Shown here one piece after another: positions 1 through 7,043 of a stretch of 19,736 nucleotides of DNA; positions within the stretch are counted from its first letter, which is position 1, and every line of letters starts with the position of its first letter. Source of the DNA: an uncultured Candidatus Saccharibacteria bacterium (GTDB lineage: Bacteria; Patescibacteriota; Saccharimonadia; CAILAD01; GCA-016700035); NCBI GenBank assembly GCA_937996675.1, contig CALKUN010000036.1, positions 1 through 19,736 of the forward strand, given 5' to 3'. Position numbers and translations under genes: made by a program. Under the pieces are notes generated by a model. It was not told where the DNA came from, searched no databases, and was given only the letters and a program-made list of their open reading frames with translations.

Positions 1-1621
1 TCCTCGCTGCCGAGCTCGACATCTGCCGCAATCGAGTACCTCCGGTGTCGACGCTGACTACGACGCGAACTGATCTCTTCACGATGTCATCGACATCGAC
101 GTAATCGTAGCGGCGGAACCAACGTATGTCGATCATGGCGCCAGACTCAGCGACGGGGCGGCACATGAACTGCCCCCACCAGAGCGCGGGGTTCTGCGCC
201 ATGAGTGTCGCCTTGATCTGCTCGACGTCAGTGCGCTTGTACTCCCACAGGACATCGCCCGGCGTGCGCAGGTAGACGAGATCCTGCCGAGGTCGTCGCC
301 TCGTCGCAGGGCGCACCACAGGCCAGCGCTCGTCCCGCTCGGCGATGGCGGGCATCGAGATAACTTCCCATTTACGATCGTTGGCGTACTTCTTCAGGAT
401 TGTGCCGACGACGTCGTCCTCGGCGTAGCGTGTGTTGATGACCACCCAGATCGCATTCGGGTGCATACGGGAGCGGAAGCGGAAAATCTGCTCAAAGAGC
501 TTTGCGCGCTCTGTAGGTGAATATGCGTCGCCCTCGCTGATAAAGTCATCGAGTAGGAGAAGGTGGCATCTTGACCCTGTCGGACTCCCCTCGCGCCCAA
601 AAACGCGGAATTTGCCACGGCGCTTACGCACCGACTCGCCCTCGACGACTATGTTGAACGCTTTCTTGCTGGCAGTGTCGTTGGCGACGTTAACGCCTTT
701 GAAGACACGACGAAACTCAGACGACTCGATGATGTTTCGAACAGGACCGCCGATCTCATTCTCGGCGAAGTCTGCCGCCATACTACCTACAATGACGTCG
801 TGTGTAGGATTACGACCCAGATACCACGCGGCGAACATACGCGACGCGAGGAGCGTCTTGCCATGACCGGGCGGGATGTTAAGGAGGACTCCCGTAGTCT
901 CACGTCGCTCGGCACGCATGAGTGCGTCAGCGATGACCTGTACATGCCACGGGTCGTCAAACTCCGTCGACATGAACTTGCCAAACGCGACGAGGTCTTC
1001 ACGTGCGTCGGTGGCGTCGTCAGCGGTGATGGCCTCCTCATCTAACTCGACTTGAATTGCTGCGTAGTTTTCCACTGCGTCGGCAACGTTCGCACCTATC
1101 TTGTGCCGCCGCTTAAAGTCTGCCGTCGCCCCCGACTCCCTCACCGTTACGGCGGCGACGTAGTGCTGCGTCCGCTCCTTCAGCGCCTTAACGTCGTCTC
1201 TGTCGAGCTCAGGCGCCGCCAGGACGAGCTGTGTAAGACGTATGATCTCCATCGACGCCCACAAAGGCACGGCGAGATCGTCCTCTTCTGGATACGACGC
1301 AGCATAGCCCACCACCGCCGCCACACCGTCACGCTGCTCTCGCGCCCTCAAGAGAAGCTCTACGTCCCGTGCCACTGCGCGGCAGCGCCCGAAGGCCGCT
1401 ATGAGGCCCTGGAGGGCCTTGTGCTTGAGCGGTGCCGAGCTGGCCAGCTCCATCGTCGCCATGTTGACGCGGTTCAACCACCCGACGACGGCGTCGACGC
1501 CCTGCGCGATGGGCGGCGATGGGAGATTTAGGGTTGCAGATGGTGCTGGCGACGTGCTGTGTGTGGTGCTGACTGCGATGTTGCGGCGTCGCCGAGGCAT
1601 CGCTTGGATCTTAGAGGGCAT
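1..1621 (-). CDS. terL: Terminase large subunit, C-terminus cut by window edge
   Basis: This is the DNA-packaging motor ATPase/nuclease that loads phage DNA through the portal. The minus-strand frame is open from an ATG at 1621 to the window edge (540 residues visible). A Walker A motif PPGHGKT lies at residues 250-256. A Walker B-like HLLLLDDF follows at 353-360, and a coupling motif VVINTRYAEDD at 393-403 resembles the TRxxEDD block of the psiM2 ORF9/Terminase_6 group. VVSVDTGG at 521-528 is probably the first aspartate motif of the RNaseH-like nuclease, which is otherwise outside the window. An N-terminal region of about 210-245 residues precedes the ATPase, far longer than the roughly 50 usual. 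There is no clear ribosome binding site at 1621, and a second ATG at 1600 is possible. The last dozen residues may be out of frame (see findings). Confidence 0.92.
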   Translation of the reverse strand, partial: MPSKIQAMPRRRRNIAVSTTHSTSPAPSATLNLPSPPIAQGVDAVVGWLNRVNMATMELASSAPLKHKALQGLIAAFGRCRAVARDVELLLRAREQRDGVAAVVGYAASYPEEDDLAVPLWASMEIIRLTQLVLAAPELDRDDVKALKERTQHYVAAVTVRESGATADFKRRHKIGANVADAVENYAAIQVELDEEAITADDATDAREDLVAFGKFMSTEFDDPWHVQVIADALMRAERRETTGVLLNIPPGHGKTLLASRMFAAWYLGRNPTHDVIVGSMAADFAENEIGGPVRNIIESSEFRRVFKGVNVANDTASKKAFNIVVEGESVRKRRGKFRVFGREGSPTGSRCHLLLLDDFISEGDAYSPTERAKLFEQIFRFRSRMHPNAIWVVINTRYAEDDVVGTILKKYANDRKWEVISMPAIAERDERWPVVRPATRRRPRQDLVYLRTPGDVLWEYKRTDVEQIKATLMAQNPALWWGQFMCRPVAESGAMIDIRWFRRYDYVDVDDIVKRSVRVVVSVDTGGTRLRQMSSSAAR

Positions 1622-1645
1622 ACATGAAGGTGCCGCATGGAGTGC

Positions 1646-1674
1646 TTGACATCGTCCTCGCGATCTGGCAGAGT
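1646..1674 (+). promoter_or_regulatory. Putative sigma-70-type promoter TTGACA-N17-CAGAGT
   Basis: A perfect -35 hexamer at 1646-1651 is followed after 17 bases by a weak -10 at 1669-1674 (3 of 6 consensus matches). Transcription would begin near 1681, just upstream of the GGAGGT ribosome binding site at 1685-1690. It would drive the plus-strand operon starting at 1695. Only the -35 box is convincing. Confidence 0.4.
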
Positions 1675-1694
1675 GGGCTGACTTGGAGGTGTTG

Positions 1695-1949
1695 ATGTCT
1701 AAGCATTGTAAGACATGTACTTGTGCCGGTTCTCGGAAATTAGATGGTCGACCGACTCCGATGGAAGATCGTCTAGGACGCAAGTGGTTTGATCACCCAA
1801 GTAACTGCGGTTGTACCTCATGCAGTAGAACATGTCCGACATGTCAAGGATCGGGAGAAGATAAAGACAAACCAAGAATTTCCGATGGTGGCCATGGCTT
1901 TTATCCTGATTGCAGTACCTGCCGAGGTACAGGAAGAGTTTCTAAGTGA
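1695..1949 (+). CDS. Small DnaJ-like zinc-binding protein (84 aa)
   Basis: The function is unknown; the protein is probably a zinc-binding adaptor. It has two DnaJ-type CxxCxGxG modules, CPTCQGSG at residues 47-54 and CSTCRGTG at 73-80. Further cysteines lie at 5, 8, 10, 38, 40 and 43, giving ten cysteines in 84 residues. The ATG at 1695 is chosen because GGAGGT at 1685-1690 sits just upstream; a TTG at 1683 in the same frame overlaps that site and is less likely. The gene is clearly more AT-rich than its neighbours, which may mark a recent arrival. It is the first gene of the nucleotide metabolism operon, and its stop overlaps the GTG start of the next gene. DnaJ-like zinc fragments of this size are common in phages, but the partner here cannot be told. 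Confidence 0.8.
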   Translation: MSKHCKTCTCAGSRKLDGRPTPMEDRLGRKWFDHPSNCGCTSCSRTCPTCQGSGEDKDKPRISDGGHGFYPDCSTCRGTGRVSK

Positions 1950-2674
1950 CTACTGCACGCGCTGCGCTCAAGCACTCCACCTACATGACGATGGCGACGA
2001 CGTTGTCGAGGCTGTCAACCTGTCGCCGACTCCCGGTCGGCGCCGTGCTGCTGCGCCGAGACGGCAGCGTCGCAGGCGTCGGCTACAACGGTGCCCTGCC
2101 GGGGCAGCCTCACTGCGACGAAGCGACGTGTAACTCGTCGTCGCGGTGCTTTCGGACGCGCCACGCTGAGCGCTCGGCGCTGGACTACAGTATGGGCGAC
2201 GTTGCCGTCGCGTATGTAACGCACGAGCCCTGCCTACGCTGCACTCAGGACCTCATCGCACGTGGCTGCCGCGAGGTGTACTACTGCGAGAGCTACGTCA
2301 TCGCGGACGTCGCCGAGGCCGCCGCCCGAGCGTGGCACGTCTACAGCAACGGCGTGGCGTGGCGGCAGATGGGCGAAATCGACGACAAGGGCACGCTTGG
2401 CGATATCACCGACGAGTTCATCGGCGTCGGCGACGGCGCCATCGGGGCACCGCTGTCTATTGTACGCTTCAGCATCGACGACAAGCCTATGGTCTTACAG
2501 ACGCCTTATGGCGACATCGTCGTCGAGGTGCGACGTTGGGCCGGTGCTCAGAAGCAGTCTAGTGACATCGCTGTGTGGGATATGAACGCAGCCTGTTTGG
2601 GCTTTAGTCGCACCTATCTACCCGCGTCGATCGGCATCGCGCTCCTTCGCACAGCATCAAAGGACAAGCACTAA
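1946..2674 (+). CDS. dCMP deaminase with extra C-terminal region (242 aa)
   Basis: It converts dCMP to dUMP, supplying substrate to the thymidylate synthase encoded downstream. The cytidine/deoxycytidylate deaminase fold is seen in residues 1-130. STCRRLPVGAV (24-34) and GYNG (46-49) are typical of dCMP deaminases. HAE at 73-75 carries the zinc-binding histidine and catalytic glutamate, and PCLRC at 95-99 gives the two zinc cysteines. Extra cysteines at 58, 62 and 68 may hold a second zinc. The GTG start overlaps the previous stop as GTGA, with an AGGAAG ribosome binding site about 10 bases upstream; the ATG at 1985 would remove part of the first conserved helix. About 100 residues after position 140 match nothing I recognise, whereas usual family members end at 150-180 residues. 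Confidence 0.88.
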   Translation: MTTARAALKHSTYMTMATTLSRLSTCRRLPVGAVLLRRDGSVAGVGYNGALPGQPHCDEATCNSSSRCFRTRHAERSALDYSMGDVAVAYVTHEPCLRCTQDLIARGCREVYYCESYVIADVAEAAARAWHVYSNGVAWRQMGEIDDKGTLGDITDEFIGVGDGAIGAPLSIVRFSIDDKPMVLQTPYGDIVVEVRRWAGAQKQSSDIAVWDMNAACLGFSRTYLPASIGIALLRTASKDKH

Positions 2675-2676
2675 AC

Positions 2677-3498
2677 ATGCGTTATCTAGTTGGAATTTCA
2701 GGCTTTAAGCGCAGTGGCAAGAACACCTTCGCCGACGTTCTGCGCAACGTCGCCCACGAGCGCGGCCTCGCCTTCGTCGCCGTCGCCTTCGCGGACCCGC
2801 TGCGTCGAGCAGCTGCTGCCGCCTACGGCGTCGACGTATCGAACTTCACCGACGACACCAAGAAGGACACCGTCTGCGAAGCGTGGGGCATCACGTACAG
2901 GCAGATGCTGATCAACCTCGGTGAGGCGATGCGGTCTGTTGACGCGGACCACTGGGTGAAGACGCTGCGGCAACAGGTTCTGCAAGACAGGCTACTCGTC
3001 AGCGCACCAACTGATACCGGACCCACCGACGCATGGTGTCGCCTTGATCGCCTGTCACAGTACACGCTCAACGGCAAACCTCTCAGGCTGCTCATCGCCG
3101 TCACCGACGTGCGTCGCGTCAACGAAGCCGCCGCCGTCCACGACCTCGGCGGCGTCAACGTGCTGGTGCGACGTCCTGGCGTCGTCTGGGATGGCCACGT
3201 CAACGAGGAGCTGATGCACTGGGCGGGGCAGCAACGTGTGTTCAGCTTTCATGGCTGCGTCTACAAGAACGGACAGCTCTGCTACAACGAAGCTACGACG
3301 CTGACACTAGGACACAATGAAGCGGCTAGTTATCAGCAGACGTTTCCCGCGACGAGGCCGTCTGTTGCAGGTCGCGCTGTATTCGATCACCAACTCGACA
3401 ACGACGCCGCCAGCGTCGAGGCGACGATGACGTCGATGCGACGACATGCTGAGGTCGTCGTCGAGATGGCGACGCGGCAGCAGAGCAGGAGCAGCTAG
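2677..3498 (+). CDS. Deoxynucleoside monophosphate kinase, T4 gp1-like (273 aa)
   Basis: It probably phosphorylates dNMPs such as dTMP to diphosphates. The P-loop GFKRSGKNT at residues 10-18 closely resembles the KRSGKDT of phage T4 gp1. GEAMRSVDADHWVK (82-95) matches the family's LGTD...WVK block. TDVRRVNEA (143-151) followed by VLVRRPG (162-168) matches the T4 TRQDHEMDAA...HVVRPG region. At 273 residues it is slightly longer than T4 gp1, with a 70-residue tail of unknown role. The start lies 2 bases after the deaminase stop, so the pair is probably co-translated. ThyX follows after 3 bases, fitting a dTMP to dTDP step. The assignment comes from motif memory, not a database search. Confidence 0.78.
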   Translation: MRYLVGISGFKRSGKNTFADVLRNVAHERGLAFVAVAFADPLRRAAAAAYGVDVSNFTDDTKKDTVCEAWGITYRQMLINLGEAMRSVDADHWVKTLRQQVLQDRLLVSAPTDTGPTDAWCRLDRLSQYTLNGKPLRLLIAVTDVRRVNEAAAVHDLGGVNVLVRRPGVVWDGHVNEELMHWAGQQRVFSFHGCVYKNGQLCYNEATTLTLGHNEAASYQQTFPATRPSVAGRAVFDHQLDNDAASVEATMTSMRRHAEVVVEMATRQQSRSS

Positions 3499-3501
3499 AT
3501 C

Positions 3502-4428
3502 ATGGAAATCGCACGCCTTCGCGAGCTCTGGCAACAAGAGCACACCAAGGGAACCCTGACACAAGGTCGTGGCTACGTCCTCGACTCTCCTGTTCTGAAG
3601 ACAGCCCAAGGCACGCGGTATCTGCGTCGTGCTGGTGTCGCCCTCGTCGCACAGACGCAGTCGCACATCGGCGAGGTCGCAGACTTCCTCGACGGCATGG
3701 GCTTCGGCGACGAGACCGGCTACAGCGACTACCTCGATGACAACCGCACCGTCCTACTCACAGATGGCGTCGCCGTTGCGAAGTTTGCGGGGCAGCTCTG
3801 CTATCTCAGCCTTGGGCAGGCCCGCACTCGCAACGTCGACGCGGCCAAGTACATCAGGCACGTCATCGAGTCGGGGCACGGCAGCGTGCTTGAGCATGTC
3901 AACTACTCGCTGCTGATCTATGGCATCAGCCGCGCCTGCACACATGAGCTCGTCCGCCACCGTCATATTTCGCCCTCGCAGGTATCGCAGCGCTATGTGG
4001 CCGGGCGGCATCTGCGCTTTGTTGAGACGTCCGAATCGGCGGGAAATCTCGATTTGCATACAGCGTTTGAGTCGTGGATCGATCTTTGTGAACGTCAATA
4101 TGAACTGCGCGAGCAGCTGATACTTCGTAATCACAAAATCGACATGAAGATAGCGTCGACCGACGAGCGCAAGGCCGTGCGGCAAGAGGCTCGCAGATGC
4201 TTGCCAAACGAAGCTGAGGCCCCGATCGTGCTCACTGGCAACGTCAGGGCTTGGCGCGGCCTCATCGACCAACGTAGCACGCCCTATGCAGACGTCGAGA
4301 TCGCGCGGTTGGCGTGGCGTATCTATGTCCTGCTCGCCAACCTGGAGCCGCTCTTTTGGCTCGACTACGAAGAGAAGCAGCGTCCTGACGGCATCGCCTA
4401 CGTCGAGACGAAGTGGAAGAAGGTGTAA
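3502..4428 (+). CDS. thyX: Flavin-dependent thymidylate synthase ThyX (308 aa)
   Basis: It methylates dUMP to dTMP using methylenetetrahydrofolate and FAD/NADPH, acting as a tetramer. The diagnostic ThyX motif RHR-x7-S spans residues 152-162, followed by QRY. GHGSVLEH at 125-132 is the conserved block before it. A C-terminal region around 229-258 (EARRCLPNEAEAPIV, NVRAWRGLIDQR) matches the usual LP...N.R.....R block with the nucleotide-contacting arginine. The ATG at 3502 has AGGAG at 3488-3492 and is 3 bases from the kinase stop. The protein is longer than the typical 220-260 residues owing to an N-terminal extension of about 50. It sits in order with dCMP deaminase and dNMP kinase, completing a thymidylate pathway. 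Confidence 0.97.
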   Translation: MEIARLRELWQQEHTKGTLTQGRGYVLDSPVLKTAQGTRYLRRAGVALVAQTQSHIGEVADFLDGMGFGDETGYSDYLDDNRTVLLTDGVAVAKFAGQLCYLSLGQARTRNVDAAKYIRHVIESGHGSVLEHVNYSLLIYGISRACTHELVRHRHISPSQVSQRYVAGRHLRFVETSESAGNLDLHTAFESWIDLCERQYELREQLILRNHKIDMKIASTDERKAVRQEARRCLPNEAEAPIVLTGNVRAWRGLIDQRSTPYADVEIARLAWRIYVLLANLEPLFWLDYEEKQRPDGIAYVETKWKKV

Positions 4429-4434
4429 CACTAA

Positions 4435-5010
4435 ATGACTAAGATCATTACGCTCTACGGCGGACCTTCTACGGGCAAGTCAACGACCGCAGCAGCAATC
4501 TTCGCCGAGCTCAAGCAGCGTCAGGTCAGTACGGAGTTAGTTCGCGAGTACACCAAGAAGTGGGCCTGGCAGGGCCGCAAGATCAGCGGTTATGACGAGT
4601 TCCTATTTGTTGGTAAGCAAATTCACGAAGAGTCAACACTCTTCAACAGAGTGGACTACATAGTTACAGATAAACCTCTAGCGATGGACATATACTACAG
4701 TCAGCGCTACGCAAGCCCGACCATCGCCGCTGGCATCCGCGCCGCCGTGACGAGCTTCTACGCTGCCGCCGCCGAGGACGGCCACCAGCACCTACACGTC
4801 TTCCTGACGAGGTCGAAAGCCTACGACCCGCGAGGCCGCTACGAAGACGAGGCCACGGCGCGGCAGATGGATGGCGAGATCCGAGACATGCTCATCGAGC
4901 TTGGCTATGCCTACACCGTCATGCCGACGACGCCCGAAGCCGTCCGCGAATACTGCGACGCGCTAATTCATACAGCTAGTATGCCCAGCACCTCGACGTC
5001 GAGCATCTGA
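4435..5010 (+). CDS. NadR-like P-loop ATPase/kinase, AAA_28 type (191 aa)
   Basis: It is a small P-loop protein of the kind annotated in phages as AAA domain or NadR-like kinase. The Walker A motif GGPSTGKS is at residues 9-16. DYIVTDKPL at 74-82 resembles the Walker B/substrate-binding aspartate strand. YDPRGRYEDEATARQMD (130-146) resembles the arginine-rich lid of nucleoside or nicotinamide riboside kinases. The natural substrate cannot be inferred; nucleotide salvage fits the operon. An AAGG ribosome binding site lies at 4420-4423. Its last 43 bases overlap the end of the convergent sigma factor gene. The serine/threonine-rich end (residues 177-191) lies in that overlap and may be a recent extension. 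Confidence 0.75.
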   Translation: MTKIITLYGGPSTGKSTTAAAIFAELKQRQVSTELVREYTKKWAWQGRKISGYDEFLFVGKQIHEESTLFNRVDYIVTDKPLAMDIYYSQRYASPTIAAGIRAAVTSFYAAAAEDGHQHLHVFLTRSKAYDPRGRYEDEATARQMDGEIRDMLIELGYAYTVMPTTPEAVREYCDALIHTASMPSTSTSSI

Positions 5011-5969
5011 CGAAGCCGCCCTAGCGCCGCTGCTAGGAGCGCCCGCAAGGCGACGACGCTGTCGGGCAGCTGTACAGCCGCAGCCTCAGCGTCTACTGCT
5101 ACACCGAAGCTGTCGCCCACGACGCGACGATGTGACGGCGGCAACTTCGCGAGAGCCTCGACGAGGCCACCCTCTCGCTGCTTCCACATGGCGTCGTCGG
5201 CGGCTTCGCCCTGGATTTCCGTCAGCCTGTCGGTGACGACCTGCGTAGCGGCGTCCTCGCCGGGCTCTAGCTTGTCGCGGTGCGTCTCCGGCGCCGTTGC
5301 GTCGTAGTGCTCGTGGCCGAGGTGGAGGTGTCTGTAGGTTTTGACCTTGTCGAGGCTAACGCCTAATCCCACAGCGACCTCCTCGTCGGTGAGGTACTCG
5401 GGCGCCGCGTCGATGGCGGCGGCCATGACGTCGACGCGAGCTCGCATCTCCGTCGCCACCTTCTTAGCCGCCGACGGGATCCGCACGAGAGACTCGTCCT
5501 CTAGGAGCTTGCCGACCTCGCAGCGGACCCACCACCGAGCGTAGCTCAAGAAAGACGTCACCGTGCCGTTGTCGATCAGCCGCTGATCGAACTTGTCGAG
5601 CGACCGGACCATACCGATACGTACCGCCTGGGCGACGTCCTCGTCCGGTACGTGTCTTGCTGACACCTTCCGCACTTGGGCCTCGACGAACTTCTCGTGT
5701 GTGGCGAGGTAGACGGCAGCAGCTCGCGGGTAAGGTCCGCACTCAAGCTGCTTGCGTTGCTCCGATGTCATCTTATCGCGGTCGACGGGCTTACCGCGGA
5801 TGCGCAGCACGGCGAGGAGCTCCTGCGTCCTAACACGAGCTGCCTCGATCGCCTTCTTCGACGTCGCCGGCCTGGCGACGCGGCGACGCTGCTGCTTGGG
5901 TGCCGCTGTAGTTACTTTGGGTTTGCGCTTGACTGTCTTTGCGCGCGTGCTAGTCTTCGTCTTGTTCAC
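4968..5969 (-). CDS. Sigma-70-family RNA polymerase sigma factor (333 aa)
   Basis: It probably redirects bacterial RNA polymerase to phage promoters. Numbering from the GTG at 5981 (337 residues): a lysine/arginine-rich disordered N-terminus to about residue 45; region 2 from about 100 to 170, including FLSYARWWVRCEVGK (144-158), the classic WW...R of regions 2.3-2.4; a region-3-like segment at 171-220; and a region-4-like segment from about 270 with LPPSHRRVVGDSFGV. The recognition helix of region 4.2 is diverged and mostly alanine/leucine with few basic residues, so -35 recognition may be altered. The GTG at 5969 is preferred because AGGTGG lies 8 bases upstream, but the GTG at 5981 remains possible. 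The gene points away from the uracil-DNA glycosylase and converges on the ATPase gene. Confidence 0.85.
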   Translation of the reverse strand: MNKTKTSTRAKTVKRKPKVTTAAPKQQRRRVARPATSKKAIEAARVRTQELLAVLRIRGKPVDRDKMTSEQRKQLECGPYPRAAAVYLATHEKFVEAQVRKVSARHVPDEDVAQAVRIGMVRSLDKFDQRLIDNGTVTSFLSYARWWVRCEVGKLLEDESLVRIPSAAKKVATEMRARVDVMAAAIDAAPEYLTDEEVAVGLGVSLDKVKTYRHLHLGHEHYDATAPETHRDKLEPGEDAATQVVTDRLTEIQGEAADDAMWKQREGGLVEALAKLPPSHRRVVGDSFGVAVDAEAAAVQLPDSVVALRALLAAALGRLRQMLDVEVLGILAV

Positions 5970-6090
5970 GTTGGTTGCCACCTGTTCTGGTCACGGCTAC
6001 GCCGATGTAGTCTCGACGTGGTAGTGGTGGCGACGACGTGACATGAGAGTATTTGAGTGGTCGGATGTATGCAAGCGAATTCGATTTATC

Positions 6091-6119
6091 TTGACGGCGT
6101 AAGGGCGTCGTGGTAGGGT
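6091..6119 (+). promoter_or_regulatory. Putative promoter TTGACG-N17-TAGGGT
   Basis: In the 190-base divergent gap between the sigma factor and uracil-DNA glycosylase genes, a near-consensus -35 (6091-6096) and a weak -10 (6114-6119, 3 of 6 matches) are spaced by 17 bases. It would transcribe the glycosylase and the large repeat protein. I found no comparably good promoter for the sigma gene on the other strand; the best was TTGCAT-N15-AATACT at 6074-6048, whose spacing is short. Confidence 0.4.
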
Positions 6120-6167
6120 CGTGGCGGTGGCTATGTGGATGGCTTTATAAGCTGAGGAGCTATGCAG

Positions 6168-7043
6168 ATGCGATATGACAACTGGGACGACTTCATGGCA
6201 GCGCAGCGACGGTCGGGGTTGCTTGGGAAAATTTCAGAGTTTGTGACTGCGGAGCGGTCTAGATCGCTTGGACAGGACTCGACGCAGACGCAGGGACCTG
6301 CGATCTACCCGCCTTCGGGCGACGTCATGCGCTTCACGACGACTCCACTTCGCGACGTCAAGGTCGTGATCTTAGGGCAGGATCCGTACCACGGGCCCGG
6401 ACAGGCTCACGGACTGGCATTCTCGGTGCCTGATGGCGTGACGCCGCCACCGTCGCTGAAGAATATCTTTCGAGAACTTGACAGTGATTGGTATGAGCAA
6501 CTTCGGCAAGCAGTGCTGCGAGCGTGCGATCACGTCAACCGAAACGGCGACTATATATGCTCAGACGGTGTAAGCGACTTGCCTGCTGCGCCTACCAGCG
6601 GCGACCTCACACCATGGACGCGACAGGGCGTCCTCTTGCTCAACACGGCGCTTACTGTGCGACAAGCCGATCCTGGCAGTCACCTCGACATCTGGCAGCC
6701 GTTTACCGACGAGGTCGTGCGTGCTGTCGTTGCCTCGGCGGACGTGGCGCCGCACTTCATCCTCTGGGGCAAACCTGCGCTCAAGACGTTTCAGCGCAGC
6801 CTCGACGTAATCGCAGATCCACGAAGTCGCTCAGTCGTCGAGATTGCGCCGGGCATCTTCGCAGTTACTCCGAAATCCTCGTCGCGACGTATCACCTTTA
6901 CGGCTTCTCCGCACCCGTCGCCACTGAGTGCCGATCGTGGCTTCTTCGGGTCTCGACCTTTCTCTAAGGCCAACGAAGCGCTTCGTCTTCAACGTGGCGA
7001 CGATTCTGGGTGTTTACCCTCTGTCGACTGGAGACTGCCATGA
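6168..7043 (+). CDS. ung: Uracil-DNA glycosylase, family 1 (291 aa)
   Basis: It removes uracil from DNA, starting base excision repair. The water-activating motif GQDPYHGPGQAHG is at residues 70-82 with catalytic Asp72. LLLNTALTV (157-164) is the uracil-binding asparagine motif. SPHPSPLSADRGFFGSRPFS (247-266) is the DNA-intercalating loop with catalytic His249. The family is usually about 225 residues; the excess lies in an insertion of about 35 residues after LKNIFREL (108-143) and another of about 20 around 215-240. The ATG at 6168 is preferred over 6162 because GAGGAG at 6154-6159 is 8 bases from it and only 2 from the other. Its stop overlaps the next start as ATGA. With dCMP deaminase raising dUMP, it may guard against uracil in phage DNA (inference). 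Confidence 0.95.
   Translation: MRYDNWDDFMAAQRRSGLLGKISEFVTAERSRSLGQDSTQTQGPAIYPPSGDVMRFTTTPLRDVKVVILGQDPYHGPGQAHGLAFSVPDGVTPPPSLKNIFRELDSDWYEQLRQAVLRACDHVNRNGDYICSDGVSDLPAAPTSGDLTPWTRQGVLLLNTALTVRQADPGSHLDIWQPFTDEVVRAVVASADVAPHFILWGKPALKTFQRSLDVIADPRSRSVVEIAPGIFAVTPKSSSRRITFTASPHPSPLSADRGFFGSRPFSKANEALRLQRGDDSGCLPSVDWRLP

Noticed and set aside
432..1649. Several plus-strand open frames of 80-160 codons (432-866, 800-1045, 1052-1531, 1401-1649)
   Set aside because: They lie opposite the terminase frame, which has clear ATPase motifs, and have low-complexity arginine/serine-rich products.
3754..4431. A 225-codon minus-strand frame opposite thyX
   Set aside because: thyX on the plus strand carries the diagnostic motifs; the antisense product shows no recognisable domain.
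5982..6167. tRNA or riboswitch in the larger intergenic gaps
   Set aside because: No cloverleaf, TTCGA-type T-loop context or recognisable aptamer pattern was found in the gaps at 5982-6167, 10208-10308, 11737-11842, 13123-13307 or 16205-16320.
6198..6226. Other weak promoter-like pairs within genes
   Set aside because: In a GC-rich genome partial hexamer matches are frequent; only those with a near-perfect -35 in an intergenic or gene-start position were kept.
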